Part shown: positions 1-5,616 of the stretch, piece after piece
Layout of the letters: each line of letters opens with the position of its first letter
Position numbering within the stretch: position 1 is the stretch's first letter
From: Clostridia bacterium
GTDB lineage: Bacteria; Bacillota; Clostridia; Christensenellales; Aristaeellaceae
DNA length: 8,535 nucleotides
Assembly: GCA_900754755.1 (NCBI GenBank)
Contig: CAAEEC010000325.1
Coordinates: forward strand, 1 to 8,535
Direction of reading: 5' to 3'
Notes under the pieces: generated by a model
The model's database searches: none
What the model was told of the DNA's origin: nothing
Seen by the model: only the letters and a program-made list of their open reading frames with translations
Program-made: the position numbers and the translations under genes

Positions 1-102
1 TCGCCACAAACCGGCGGCTTTGCGCTCCTCCTTTGCGCGCGCAGGACTTTTTTACATATGCGGCTTTTCTCCTGATCTTTTTGGAATTTCCTGCGAAAGG
101 TA

Positions 103-131
103 TGGGCACGCGCGCAAAAGCGTGGTATAAT
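103..131 (+). promoter_or_regulatory. Sigma-A type promoter of the Ig-like membrane protein gene
   Basis: A perfect -10 TATAAT lies at 126-131, preceded by TGG (extended -10, 123-125). A 4/6 match to the -35 box, TGGGCA, lies at 103-108 with a 17-base spacer. Transcription should begin near 138. This rules out the upstream ATG at 137 as a useful start and supports the ATG at 155. Confidence 0.75.
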
Positions 132-154
132 AGAAAATGCTAGAGGAGGTCTCT

Positions 155-1471
155 ATGCCCAAAGCAGGGAAAAAACCAAAGGAGGAAACCGTGCAAGACA
201 AACGATTTGCGCTGAATTCGCCGCTGCGCAAAACATTGGCAGGCGTTTGCGCCGTGCTGGTGTTTTGCGGAATTTGTTATGCGGCATACAATTTGACATT
301 TTGGCTGCGCAACCGGCGCATTGTAAACACCTATGGCCCGGGAGGGGCCAAAGCGCCCGTTGTGCAGGCGATCACGCTGGAAGACTATCGCCCAGGCCAT
401 GCGATCACCTTTTACGGGGAAGATGGCGATTCCATTTATGTGGAGCAGACGCGCACCGTCAGCTTGTTTTCCGGCGGGGTGGCACGGCTGGAAATTGCCG
501 ATAGCGATTGGTTCGATTATGATCCCAACCAGGTCGAAGGCGCCAATATAACGCTTTCGCCCATCATGGTCAGCGCCGCGGGCGAAAAGACGGAACTGCC
601 CAACATCGAGATGCAAATTCCCACGCCGGAATCGCCCATTGTGGTGCTCAGCCCGGAGGAGGAGTACATAAGCGTAAACACAAGCGTGTATCCGGTGGAG
701 GTGCAAATCATTCCCGGCAGCACCATTTCCCTCAATGGGGAAGATGTGAGCGCCGATGTAGATCGCAATGGGCTTTTGTCGCTGATGGTCAATGTGGAGC
801 CAACGGGGGACAATGCCATTTCCCTGTTGGTGCAAACGCCCTATCACAAGCAAGCGCGCAAGGATATTGTGATCAACCGGCCCGTGATGGAAATCGCGCT
901 GGAGCTGGATTACGATACGCCTACGCGGACTTCGCTGAGCGAACAAAAGATCAGCGGCCGAACAGAACCGGGCGCGTCCATTGTGGTGGATAGCTCCTTT
1001 GTGTACAATTCGATTGAGGTAAATCAGGAAACCGGCGAGTTCAGCTTCATTGCCCAGTTCTCCACCATTGGCGACAATCTGGTGCGATTCCGGGCCGTGA
1101 AGGAAGGCAAGCAGGATTCCACCATCGCCTTTAATATGTACTATTTGCCCTCCATTGCGGAATATTCGCGCAACGCTTGGAAGATGGACTATGAGCAACT
1201 GAAAACGCTGTACGAGGCCTGGCACGGGCGGATTTTCGAGTGCAACGGCGTTGTGGTGGATAGCTTTGTGGAAGGTACGACGCAGTACATCCTGATGGAC
1301 GTTTCCACGACGGACGAGCCGCAGCTTTTGATTCTGGAAAATCTTTCGAGTTTGGGGTCGGTGAGCGACGGCGGCAAATATAGGGCGTATGCCGATGTAA
1401 GCGGGCGGTATTTCTACAACAACGAATATATCCCCATGCTGGTGGCGCGCTATATGAACGCGGCGGAATAA
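155..1471 (+). CDS. Membrane-anchored protein with Ig-like extracellular segments, function unknown
   Basis: I do not recognise a named family. The 438-residue product has a basic cytoplasmic N-terminus (KKPKEE...), one hydrophobic helix at about residues 27-48 followed by RNRR, and a long extracytoplasmic part. Residues about 180-242 and 243-330 look like two bacterial Ig-like beta domains; the second contains the turn SGRTEPGASIVVD typical of such folds. Residues about 343-435 form a separate C-terminal domain rich in beta strands that could be an OB-like fold (inference). No catalytic motif, lipobox or sorting signal is visible. The start at 155 is chosen because AGGAGG sits at 144-149, five bases upstream, and the in-frame ATG at 137 falls at the predicted transcription start. 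The gene has its own promoter and ends at a hairpin terminator, so it is probably monocistronic. A structural or sensing role at the cell surface is a guess. Confidence 0.85.
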   Translation: MPKAGKKPKEETVQDKRFALNSPLRKTLAGVCAVLVFCGICYAAYNLTFWLRNRRIVNTYGPGGAKAPVVQAITLEDYRPGHAITFYGEDGDSIYVEQTRTVSLFSGGVARLEIADSDWFDYDPNQVEGANITLSPIMVSAAGEKTELPNIEMQIPTPESPIVVLSPEEEYISVNTSVYPVEVQIIPGSTISLNGEDVSADVDRNGLLSLMVNVEPTGDNAISLLVQTPYHKQARKDIVINRPVMEIALELDYDTPTRTSLSEQKISGRTEPGASIVVDSSFVYNSIEVNQETGEFSFIAQFSTIGDNLVRFRAVKEGKQDSTIAFNMYYLPSIAEYSRNAWKMDYEQLKTLYEAWHGRIFECNGVVVDSFVEGTTQYILMDVSTTDEPQLLILENLSSLGSVSDGGKYRAYADVSGRYFYNNEYIPMLVARYMNAAE

Positions 1472-1480
1472 AGCCATAAA

Positions 1481-1517
1481 AAATCCCCGGTCACCAATCG
1501 CGGTGACCGGGAATTTT
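1481..1517 (+). terminator. Hairpin terminator after the Ig-like protein gene
   Basis: The arms CCCGGTCACC (1486-1495) and GGTGACCGGG (1502-1511) form a perfect 10-bp stem with a 6-base loop (1496-1501). An A run lies upstream and AATTTT follows. It starts about ten bases after the stop codon, as expected for an intrinsic terminator. Bases 1481-1508 recur exactly at 1956-1983. Confidence 0.8.
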
Positions 1518-1532
1518 GATCGTTGACAAACC
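1517..1532 (+). repeat. 16-base repeat, copy 1
   Basis: TGATCGTTGACAAACC occurs here and again at 8381-8396. In both places it directly follows the terminator hairpin of a plus-strand gene. Its core TTGACAAA (1523-1530) also occurs inverted at 1942-1949, near the other end of the same spacer. It may mark the edge of an intergenic repeat family. Confidence 0.6.
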
Positions 1533-1550
1533 CGGTTGCCATTTCCGAAA

Positions 1551-1578
1551 ATGCAGGGACGAATTTTACTTCCTGCAT
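1551..1578. repeat. Small hairpin inside the gene-free spacer
   Basis: ATGCAGG (1551-1557) pairs with CCTGCAT (1572-1578) around a loop of about 14 bases. No U-tract follows it, so it is not an obvious terminator. It probably belongs to the repeat material that fills this spacer. Confidence 0.4.
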
Positions 1579-1616
1579 ATTAAATCCGTAGCGACAACGC
1601 TTGCTGTATGCAAGGC

Positions 1617-1855
1617 AACCCCTCAGTCAGCTTCGCTGCCAGCTCCCCTTGCACAGGGGAGCCTTTTAGACGCTGCCGCGCCACATGGAGGTACACTATC
1701 CAAAGGTTTTTATCTGTTTCGGTCAATAATTTTCCCCGCACGCATTCTGCTTTGTACAATGATATTTGGTTGATGCTATTTCCGTCGATGTAGCACTTTC
1801 CAAAAGGCTCCCCTTTCGCAAAGGGGAGCTGTCGGCGCTAGCCGACTGAGGGGTT
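1617..1855. repeat. MITE-like inverted-repeat unit with CCCCTCAGTC...AGGGGAGCC ends
   Basis: The left arm (1617-1667) reads AACCCCTCAGTC through AGGGGAGCCTTTT. The right arm (1802-1855) is an imperfect reverse complement of it, from AAAAGGCTCCCC to GACTGAGGGGTT. Each arm contains its own hairpin: 1642-1649 with 1655-1662 on the left; 1807-1816 with 1820-1829, plus 1831-1836 with 1841-1846, on the right. The 134 bases between the arms carry no convincing gene; short open frames there lack ribosome binding sites. Long imperfect terminal inverted repeats around a small non-coding centre are the hallmark of a miniature inverted-repeat element or a pair of palindromic repeats. From memory the arm sequence resembles a dispersed repeat of gut Clostridia. 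No target-site duplication could be assigned with certainty. Confidence 0.65.
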
Positions 1856-1955
1856 GTTTCCTCACGTCGTCAGCAAAGTTGCGGCAGAATTGGCGACTCA
1901 TTAAGCACAAAACATGCAATAGTCTTGAATGAAATTTTGACTTTGTCAATACTCT

Positions 1956-1994
1956 AAATCCCCGGTCACCAATCGCGGTGACCAGGGATTTTTT
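1956..1994. terminator. Second copy of the CCGGTCACC hairpin, downstream of the sugar kinase gene
   Basis: Bases 1956-1983 are identical to 1481-1508. GGTCACC (1964-1970) pairs with GGTGACC (1977-1983), and the stem continues past one C/A mismatch (1963/1984). Six T residues (1989-1994) follow on the plus strand, so termination is strongest for transcripts arriving from the left. On the minus strand, the direction of the kinase gene that ends at 2002, only ATTTA follows, giving a weaker terminator. It is probably bidirectional and protects the kinase gene from antisense read-through. Confidence 0.7.
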
Positions 1995-2001
1995 ATATAG
2001 T

Positions 2002-2883
2002 TTACAGTCCCTGGAACGCGCGCTTGGCCAATAAGAGACCGCCAACGATGCCGCTGTTTTCGCCCAGCGCGGGGGGCACGATATAGTCCTCCATGCCGGA
2101 GAGAACGCGCGGATGCTGCACATATCCTTTGAGCAGGTCGAGCGTGCGCGCGCGGATCATCGGGAACAAATGGGTTTGCCGCATAACGCCGCCGCCCAAC
2201 ACGATGCATTCCGGCGAAATGCAGAAGATCGCGTTGGCACACATTTGCGCCAGGTACTCGGCTTCCAGTTCCCACGCTTTGTGGCCCTCCGGCAGCAGGG
2301 ACGGTTTTTTGCCCCAACGCGCTTCAATGGCCGGGCCGCAAGCCAGGCCTTCCAAACAGCCTTTATGGTAGGGGCACACGCCGTCCGGCATGGGATCGTC
2401 CGCCGAAACGCGCAGCAACATGTGGCCAAACTCCGGATGCACAAGGCCATGCACGAGATTGCCTTCCGCAATGAGGCCGCCGCCGATGCCTGTTCCCACC
2501 GTTACATATAGGCAGCTGTTAAAGCCCTGTGCCGCTCCAAGAGCGTATTCGCTGAGCGCGGCGGCGTTGACGTCGGTGTCGATTTCTACGGGCACGCGCA
2601 ACGCCGAGCGGAGCTGGGGAAGCAAGGGGAAATTGCGCCACAGAGTTTTGGGCGTGGTGGTGATATAGCCATAAGTCGAACTCCTGCGATTCAAATCCAG
2701 CGGGCCAAACGAACCGATTCCCAGCGCGCGAATGCCCTTACCCTGAAAAAAGGCGAGGATTTTTTCCATGGTTTCTTCCGGCGAGGTGGTGGAAATCGTT
2801 TCCCGCTCAAAAATATGTTGTTCCTCATCGCCAATGCAGAGCACCATTTTGGTGCCGCCTGCTTCCATAGAGCCCAACAGCAT
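2002..2883 (-). CDS. ROK-family sugar kinase, probably fructokinase
   Basis: This cytoplasmic ATP-dependent kinase most likely phosphorylates fructose to fructose 6-phosphate. The 293 residues match the usual ROK length. The phosphate-binding segment EAGGTK is at residues 7-12. The fructokinase-type stretch FGPLDL...YGYITTTPK spans about 59-79. DTDVNAA carries the likely catalytic Asp104, and VGTGIGGG lies at 129-136. The ROK zinc site is complete: EFGH with His154, then Cys170, His173 and Cys176 in CPYHKGC. GCLEGLACGPAIEARWG follows, typical of the B. subtilis YdhR/GmuE group, and VLGGGV is at 228-233. The start at 2883 is supported by AGGAGGAGGG seven bases upstream. The gene has its own promoter, diverging from the peptidase gene, and converges on the Ig-like protein gene. 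Specificity within ROK kinases (fructose, mannose or glucose) cannot be fixed from sequence alone. No transporter or other sugar gene is adjacent. Confidence 0.92.
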   Translation of the reverse strand: MLLGSMEAGGTKMVLCIGDEEQHIFERETISTTSPEETMEKILAFFQGKGIRALGIGSFGPLDLNRRSSTYGYITTTPKTLWRNFPLLPQLRSALRVPVEIDTDVNAAALSEYALGAAQGFNSCLYVTVGTGIGGGLIAEGNLVHGLVHPEFGHMLLRVSADDPMPDGVCPYHKGCLEGLACGPAIEARWGKKPSLLPEGHKAWELEAEYLAQMCANAIFCISPECIVLGGGVMRQTHLFPMIRARTLDLLKGYVQHPRVLSGMEDYIVPPALGENSGIVGGLLLAKRAFQGL

Positions 2884-2928
2884 AGCAAAGCCCTCCTCCT
2901 GTATGATAGCGCACCTTGTTGCCTACAC

Positions 2929-2958
2929 ACTATAGCACAAATCAATGTTAAATGTCAA
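2929..2958 (-). promoter_or_regulatory. Sigma-A promoter of the sugar kinase gene
   Basis: On the minus strand a perfect -35 TTGACA (2958-2953) is followed after 18 bases by the -10 TATAGT (2934-2929). Transcription should start near 2922, giving a leader of about 40 bases before the ATG at 2883. Confidence 0.8.
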
Positions 2959-2965
2959 TTCGCCG

Positions 2966-2994
2966 TTGACATATCTGGAAAATTTTCGTATAAT
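2966..2994 (+). promoter_or_regulatory. Perfect-consensus sigma-A promoter of the C39-like peptidase gene
   Basis: TTGACA (2966-2971), a 17-base spacer and TATAAT (2989-2994) match the consensus at all twelve positions. Its -35 lies only seven bases from the -35 of the opposing kinase promoter. The ribosome binding site AGGAG (3012-3016) follows, seven bases before the ATG at 3024. Confidence 0.88.
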
Positions 2995-3023
2995 CATGAC
3001 AAAACTATTTCAGGAGAACGCGT

Positions 3024-3695
3024 ATGCTAATACCATTTTTGCGCCAGATTCCCCTGCTTGGGGTGCTGTTGAGTTTGCTGATGGCGGGCAACTCGCTTTC
3101 GCAGCCGCATTTTGCGCCGTTTCCCAATTTTACCCCTTCCGGCTGGTCGGGGGTTGTGGTGGCGGCGGACGCGAGCGGCCGCATGGATGTGCCGTTGTTG
3201 TTTCAATTCGATTATCCGGAAACCGTTGTAACGATCGATGGGGAGCCGCGTTCCGTGCTCACCAGCGGTTGCGGCACCACCAGCCTGGCTATGGCGATTC
3301 AGTATTACCATAAGGAAGACGCCTCCCGCGCCACGCCGGACGCGCTGTTTCAATACGCGGTCGACGAAGGCATGTATGGCGGCGATGGGCTTGGCCATAC
3401 GGCGCTTTCGAACATCGCCCGCATTTTCAACCTGCGCACCGAATGGCGCAGCGGGAGCGAATCCCGCATATTGCGCTGGCTGCGCGAGGGCAACTTGATC
3501 ATCGCGCACATGAACACAGGAATGTTCACCGAAAATAGCGGGCACTATATTTTGCTCGTGGGCGCAACGGAAGATGGGAAAGTGCTGGTGAACGACCCCA
3601 ATAGCCGGCTGATGTCCACGCTGGCTTTCCCTGTGGAAACGTTGATTTCTGAGGGAAAGACCAAAGAGCCATTTTGCTTTCTCCAGTTGCGCTGA
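3024..3695 (+). CDS. Exported C39-like cysteine peptidase family protein
   Basis: The 223-residue product has a papain-like C39-type domain. The likely catalytic Cys83 sits in SGCGTTSLAM, His174 in NSGHYILLVG and Asp191 in VNDPNS, the order and spacing seen in peptidase C39-like (C39_2) proteins. The N-terminus has one arginine followed by a hydrophobic stretch (about residues 9-21) and a polar segment, so it is probably a signal peptide or membrane anchor with the catalytic part outside the cell. There is no ABC-transporter domain, so it is not a bacteriocin-processing transporter. It starts at 3024 behind AGGAG. The promoter is full consensus, suggesting steady expression. The substrate is unknown; cell-wall or secreted peptides are possible. 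No candidate substrate or partner gene is adjacent, and the flavin reductase gene follows after 115 bases on the same strand. Confidence 0.82.
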   Translation: MLIPFLRQIPLLGVLLSLLMAGNSLSQPHFAPFPNFTPSGWSGVVVAADASGRMDVPLLFQFDYPETVVTIDGEPRSVLTSGCGTTSLAMAIQYYHKEDASRATPDALFQYAVDEGMYGGDGLGHTALSNIARIFNLRTEWRSGSESRILRWLREGNLIIAHMNTGMFTENSGHYILLVGATEDGKVLVNDPNSRLMSTLAFPVETLISEGKTKEPFCFLQLR

Positions 3696-3710
3696 GTTTT
3701 GGTTCAGGCG

Positions 3711-3775
3711 GCGCGGTATGGGGTAAATTACAAAATGTGGTTTTATGCCGCGCGTTTGGCGTGCCAGCGCGGTAT
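3711..3775 (+). promoter_or_regulatory. Leader region with three alternating copies of GCGCGGTAT
   Basis: GCGCGGTAT occurs at 3711-3719 and 3767-3775. Its near-complement ATGCCGCGC lies between them at 3745-3753. The middle segment can pair with either outer copy (9 bp with one G-T pair), so two mutually exclusive hairpins are possible in the RNA upstream of the flavin reductase gene. No U-tract follows either hairpin. No -35/-10 pair is convincing here, although TATCAT at 3773-3778 could serve as a weak -10. Function is unproven. Confidence 0.35.
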
Positions 3776-3810
3776 CATTGGGAAATTTGAATCGATGAGG
3801 AGGCTTTTGT

Positions 3811-4320
3811 ATGGATCCAACGGTATTCTTTGATATGTCCTATGGCGTGTACGTCGTTTCCGCCTACGATGAAGAAAAAGGGCGCTCCACCGGTTGCACC
3901 GCGAATTCCGTGATGCAGGTGACGGCAGAGCCTGCCACAGTGGCTGTGAGCGTGAACCATGTGAATCACACGCACGCGTGCATTGAAAAAACGGGGAAAT
4001 TCGCCGTTTCCATCCTGGCAGAATCTTCGAAGCCTTTGATCATCGGCACATTTGGCTTCCGCAGTGGGCGCGATTTTGACAAATTCGCGGGGTTTGACAC
4101 GCGTGAAGTGGATGGTCTACAGGTGCTGAACGACGCGTGCGGGTATTTCGTGTGCGAAGTGGTGCAAAAGATGGAAACGGAGACGCATACGGTGTTCCTG
4201 GGCAAGGTAGTGGCCGCCGAGCGCATCCAGAAAGCCGCGCCCATGACTTATGCGTATTACCACAACGTCATCAAGGGCAAAACTTCCAAGAACGCACCCA
4301 CCTATATAAAAGAATCTTGA
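3811..4320 (+). CDS. Flavin reductase-like FMN-binding protein
   Basis: The 169-residue protein fits the flavin reductase-like split-barrel family that binds FMN and passes electrons from NAD(P)H or a partner protein. Family features include the opening strand SYGVYVVSAYD (residues 10-20), then GCTANSVMQVTAEPATVAVSVN at about 28-49. FGFRSGRDFDKF lies near 81-92, and the C-terminal YYHNVIKGKTSKNAPTY segment is near 150-166. From memory the C-terminal segment resembles the flavin domain of high-molecular-weight rubredoxins (Hrb) of Clostridia. Here the protein ends right after it, so no rubredoxin domain is attached. The start at 3811 has AGGAGG at 3798-3803, seven bases upstream. It may be transcribed with the upstream peptidase gene or from an unrecognised promoter in the 115-base gap. 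A role in oxygen or nitric oxide detoxification electron transfer is plausible but inferred. Confidence 0.85.
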   Translation: MDPTVFFDMSYGVYVVSAYDEEKGRSTGCTANSVMQVTAEPATVAVSVNHVNHTHACIEKTGKFAVSILAESSKPLIIGTFGFRSGRDFDKFAGFDTREVDGLQVLNDACGYFVCEVVQKMETETHTVFLGKVVAAERIQKAAPMTYAYYHNVIKGKTSKNAPTYIKES

Positions 4321-4325
4321 AAATA

Positions 4326-4360
4326 GCCTTCCGGCGCGTTTGGTTTTCGCGCCGGAAGGC
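4326..4360. terminator. Bidirectional hairpin between convergent genes
   Basis: GCCTTCCGGCGCG (4326-4338) pairs perfectly with 4348-4360 over 13 bp with a 9-base loop. It lies six bases after the flavin reductase stop and 26 bases beyond the end of the converging UroD-like gene. The flanking T runs are short on both sides (TTGCGTTT on plus, TATTTT on minus), so it is probably a shared terminator of moderate strength. Confidence 0.7.
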
Positions 4361-4385
4361 TTGCGTTTGGGGGAGCGTTTTTGCG

Positions 4386-5318
4386 TCAATAATCGCGCAT
4401 GCGTTTCCAGATGTCCAGCACCAGCAGATACCGCTCGAGCGGGAGCCCTTTGAAGGGGATGTTGCTCGTGCAATAGATGTAACCGCCGCCGGGTTTGGCG
4501 TGCGTGAGGCAATACTCCGCCGAAGCGGTCACTTCTTCCACGGTGCCCGTTTGCATGGCCGCGCAATGCACATTGCCGCACAGGGCGATTCTATCGCCAT
4601 ATAGCCGCTTCACTTCGGCGATATCCACGCCGGCCATGGGGTCGAGCGAGTGCAGCGCGTGCGGGTTCGCATCCACCAGTTGGTCGATGATGGGCATGAT
4701 GTTGCCGTCCGTGTGCTTGATCGCATAACCGCCTTCCTTGCGGATGGCCGCGATGATTTCCGCGAGATAGGGGGCGATAAACTCGGCAAACATTTTGGGG
4801 GAAAGGAACGGCCCCTGGTTAAAGCAATAGTCGCTGCACAGGATGAAACCGTCCAGCCCCGCGTCCAGCAGCTTGCGGTCGTGCGCGATGGCTTGGTCGC
4901 ACATGGCGCGCGCCTCGCGGTGTACCTCTTCCGGTTCGTCGGCGATTTTATAAACGAATTCTTCCAACTCCGCGCCATCGGGAATGGCGAAGGTGCCATC
5001 GCCGTGCGCGAGCAGCATGTACCGGTCGCCGGAGAGCTGGCGCAGCCGCCGGATGGTCTCAATGGTGGACGCTTCGCTCAAATATTGGATGCAAATGGCG
5101 TCGTGTTCCAGCCGCTCATACACCTGGAGCAGATATTCGGCGTTTTCGGCCAGCTTGCGTTCGCGCTCCTTGGGGGAATCGTTTTTCATGTCTTCTTCAT
5201 GCAGAAAATCGCGCCCCATCAATTCGTCGGCCAGCTGGAATTCTAGCTCAAAGGTGGGCACGCGATCGGGAATTTTGCGGTTTAGCGCGGCGATCATTCG
5301 TTCTTTTGGCGTCATCAT
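4386..5318 (-). CDS. Uroporphyrinogen decarboxylase-like (UroD/MtaA fold) protein
   Basis: Predicted 310 residues (309 if the second of two adjacent ATGs, at 5315, is used). It is a TIM-barrel protein of the UroD superfamily. PKERMIAALNRKIPDRVPT opens the protein. SDYCFNQGPFLSPKMFAEFIAPY lies at about 162-184, KHTDGNIMPIIDQLVD at 201-216, DPMAGVDIAEVKRLYGDRIALCGNV at about 226-250, and GGGYIYCTSNIPFKGLP near 277-293. The RQAGRY-type motif of true HemE is absent, so haem synthesis is unlikely. MtaA-type corrinoid methyltransferases use an H-x-C zinc site; here the equivalent is H-T-D (202-204), so zinc-dependent methyl transfer is also doubtful. The substrate is unknown. GGAGG (5329-5325) lies six bases before the chosen ATG. 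A longer frame from 5345 would begin upstream of the predicted transcript. No corrinoid-protein gene is adjacent. Confidence 0.85.
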   Translation of the reverse strand: MMTPKERMIAALNRKIPDRVPTFELEFQLADELMGRDFLHEEDMKNDSPKERERKLAENAEYLLQVYERLEHDAICIQYLSEASTIETIRRLRQLSGDRYMLLAHGDGTFAIPDGAELEEFVYKIADEPEEVHREARAMCDQAIAHDRKLLDAGLDGFILCSDYCFNQGPFLSPKMFAEFIAPYLAEIIAAIRKEGGYAIKHTDGNIMPIIDQLVDANPHALHSLDPMAGVDIAEVKRLYGDRIALCGNVHCAAMQTGTVEEVTASAEYCLTHAKPGGGYIYCTSNIPFKGLPLERYLLVLDIWKRMRDY

Positions 5319-5335
5319 TTCGCACCTCCGCGCGG

Positions 5336-5344
5336 AGTATACCA
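5336..5344 (-). promoter_or_regulatory. Extended -10 promoter of the UroD-like gene
   Basis: On the minus strand TGG (5344-5342) precedes TATACT (5341-5336), an extended -10. No good -35 is found 16-18 bases further upstream. Transcription would start near 5329, leaving a very short leader that consists almost only of the ribosome binding site. Confidence 0.5.
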
Positions 5345-5374
5345 CGATTTCCGCATGGACACCACAGAGAACTT

Positions 5375-5480
5375 GTTAATTTAACCGCGTTTTCGCTGGC
5401 AAAATGGCATCCTGCAATCTGCGCGAAACGCGTCGTGAAAAATCTTTCTCCAAACCATTCAACAAGGACAAGGTTCCTTG
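5375..5480. other. Divergent spacer with palindromes and no gene
   Basis: The gap between the divergent UroD-like and MarR genes (5319-5616) holds no plausible gene. It contains the 11-base palindrome GTTAATTTAAC (5375-5385), about 46-56 bases upstream of the predicted UroD-like transcript start, where an activator could bind. A stem follows between CGCGTTT (5386-5392) and AAACGCG (5426-5432), extended by CGC/GCG past one bulged T. A small hairpin CAAGGA/TCCTTG lies at 5463-5480. None has a U-tract, so none is an evident terminator. Confidence 0.35.
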
Positions 5481-5536
5481 CACATTCGAAATAGGGGATT
5501 CCGCATAAATGTAATGATTATTTCATCAAATATTTC

Positions 5537-5565
5537 TTGAAAGATTTTCGGAAGGTAGGTATCAT
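5537..5565 (+). promoter_or_regulatory. Sigma-A promoter of the MarR-family gene
   Basis: TTGAAA (5537-5542), a 17-base spacer and TATCAT (5560-5565) each match the consensus at five of six positions. Transcription should start near 5572, about 45 bases before the ATG. Confidence 0.7.
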
Positions 5566-5569
5566 AAAA

Positions 5570-5602
5570 CCAGATTGCATACCACATATGGGTGAATTCT
5601 GG
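5570..5602. promoter_or_regulatory. Candidate operator of the MarR-family gene
   Basis: CCAGA (5570-5574) and TCTGG (5598-5602) form an inverted repeat around ACC-A-CATATG-GGT, itself imperfectly symmetric. It covers the predicted transcript start and reaches the ribosome binding site. MarR proteins commonly bind such dyads in their own promoters, so autoregulation is plausible. The symmetry is imperfect and this is only a candidate. Confidence 0.3.
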
Positions 5603-5616
5603 GAGGATGCTTCTCG

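Noticed and set aside
1..102. Possible gene end or start at the left edge
   Set aside because: I see only GC-rich spacer. A purine-rich AAAGGAGGAG on the minus strand near the edge could be a ribosome binding site for a gene outside the window, but no start codon at proper spacing lies inside it.
140..1477. A 445-residue open frame on the minus strand opposite the Ig-like protein gene
   Set aside because: It mirrors the codon structure of the plus-strand gene, is rich in His/Arg/Gln, and has no recognisable domain. The plus-strand gene has a promoter, ribosome binding site, membrane helix and terminator.
1516..1793. Two overlapping short plus-strand frames in the gene-free spacer (85 and 61 codons)
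   Set aside because: They run through the hairpin repeat arm, have no suitable ribosome binding site, and the translated sequences show no family likeness.
2945..3313. A 122-codon plus-strand frame overlapping the C39-like peptidase start
   Set aside because: Its ATG lies upstream of the promoter -10, so it would not be on the transcript. The product is a low-complexity shadow of the peptidase frame.
3024..3695. C39-like peptidase as part of a bacteriocin export system
   Set aside because: There is no ABC transporter domain, no double-glycine leader peptide gene and no immunity gene nearby.
4386..5345. The UroD-like protein as HemE, or with a start at 5345
   Set aside because: HemE motifs are missing. 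The 5345 ATG lies upstream of the predicted -10 and lacks a ribosome binding site, whereas 5318 has GGAGG six bases before it.
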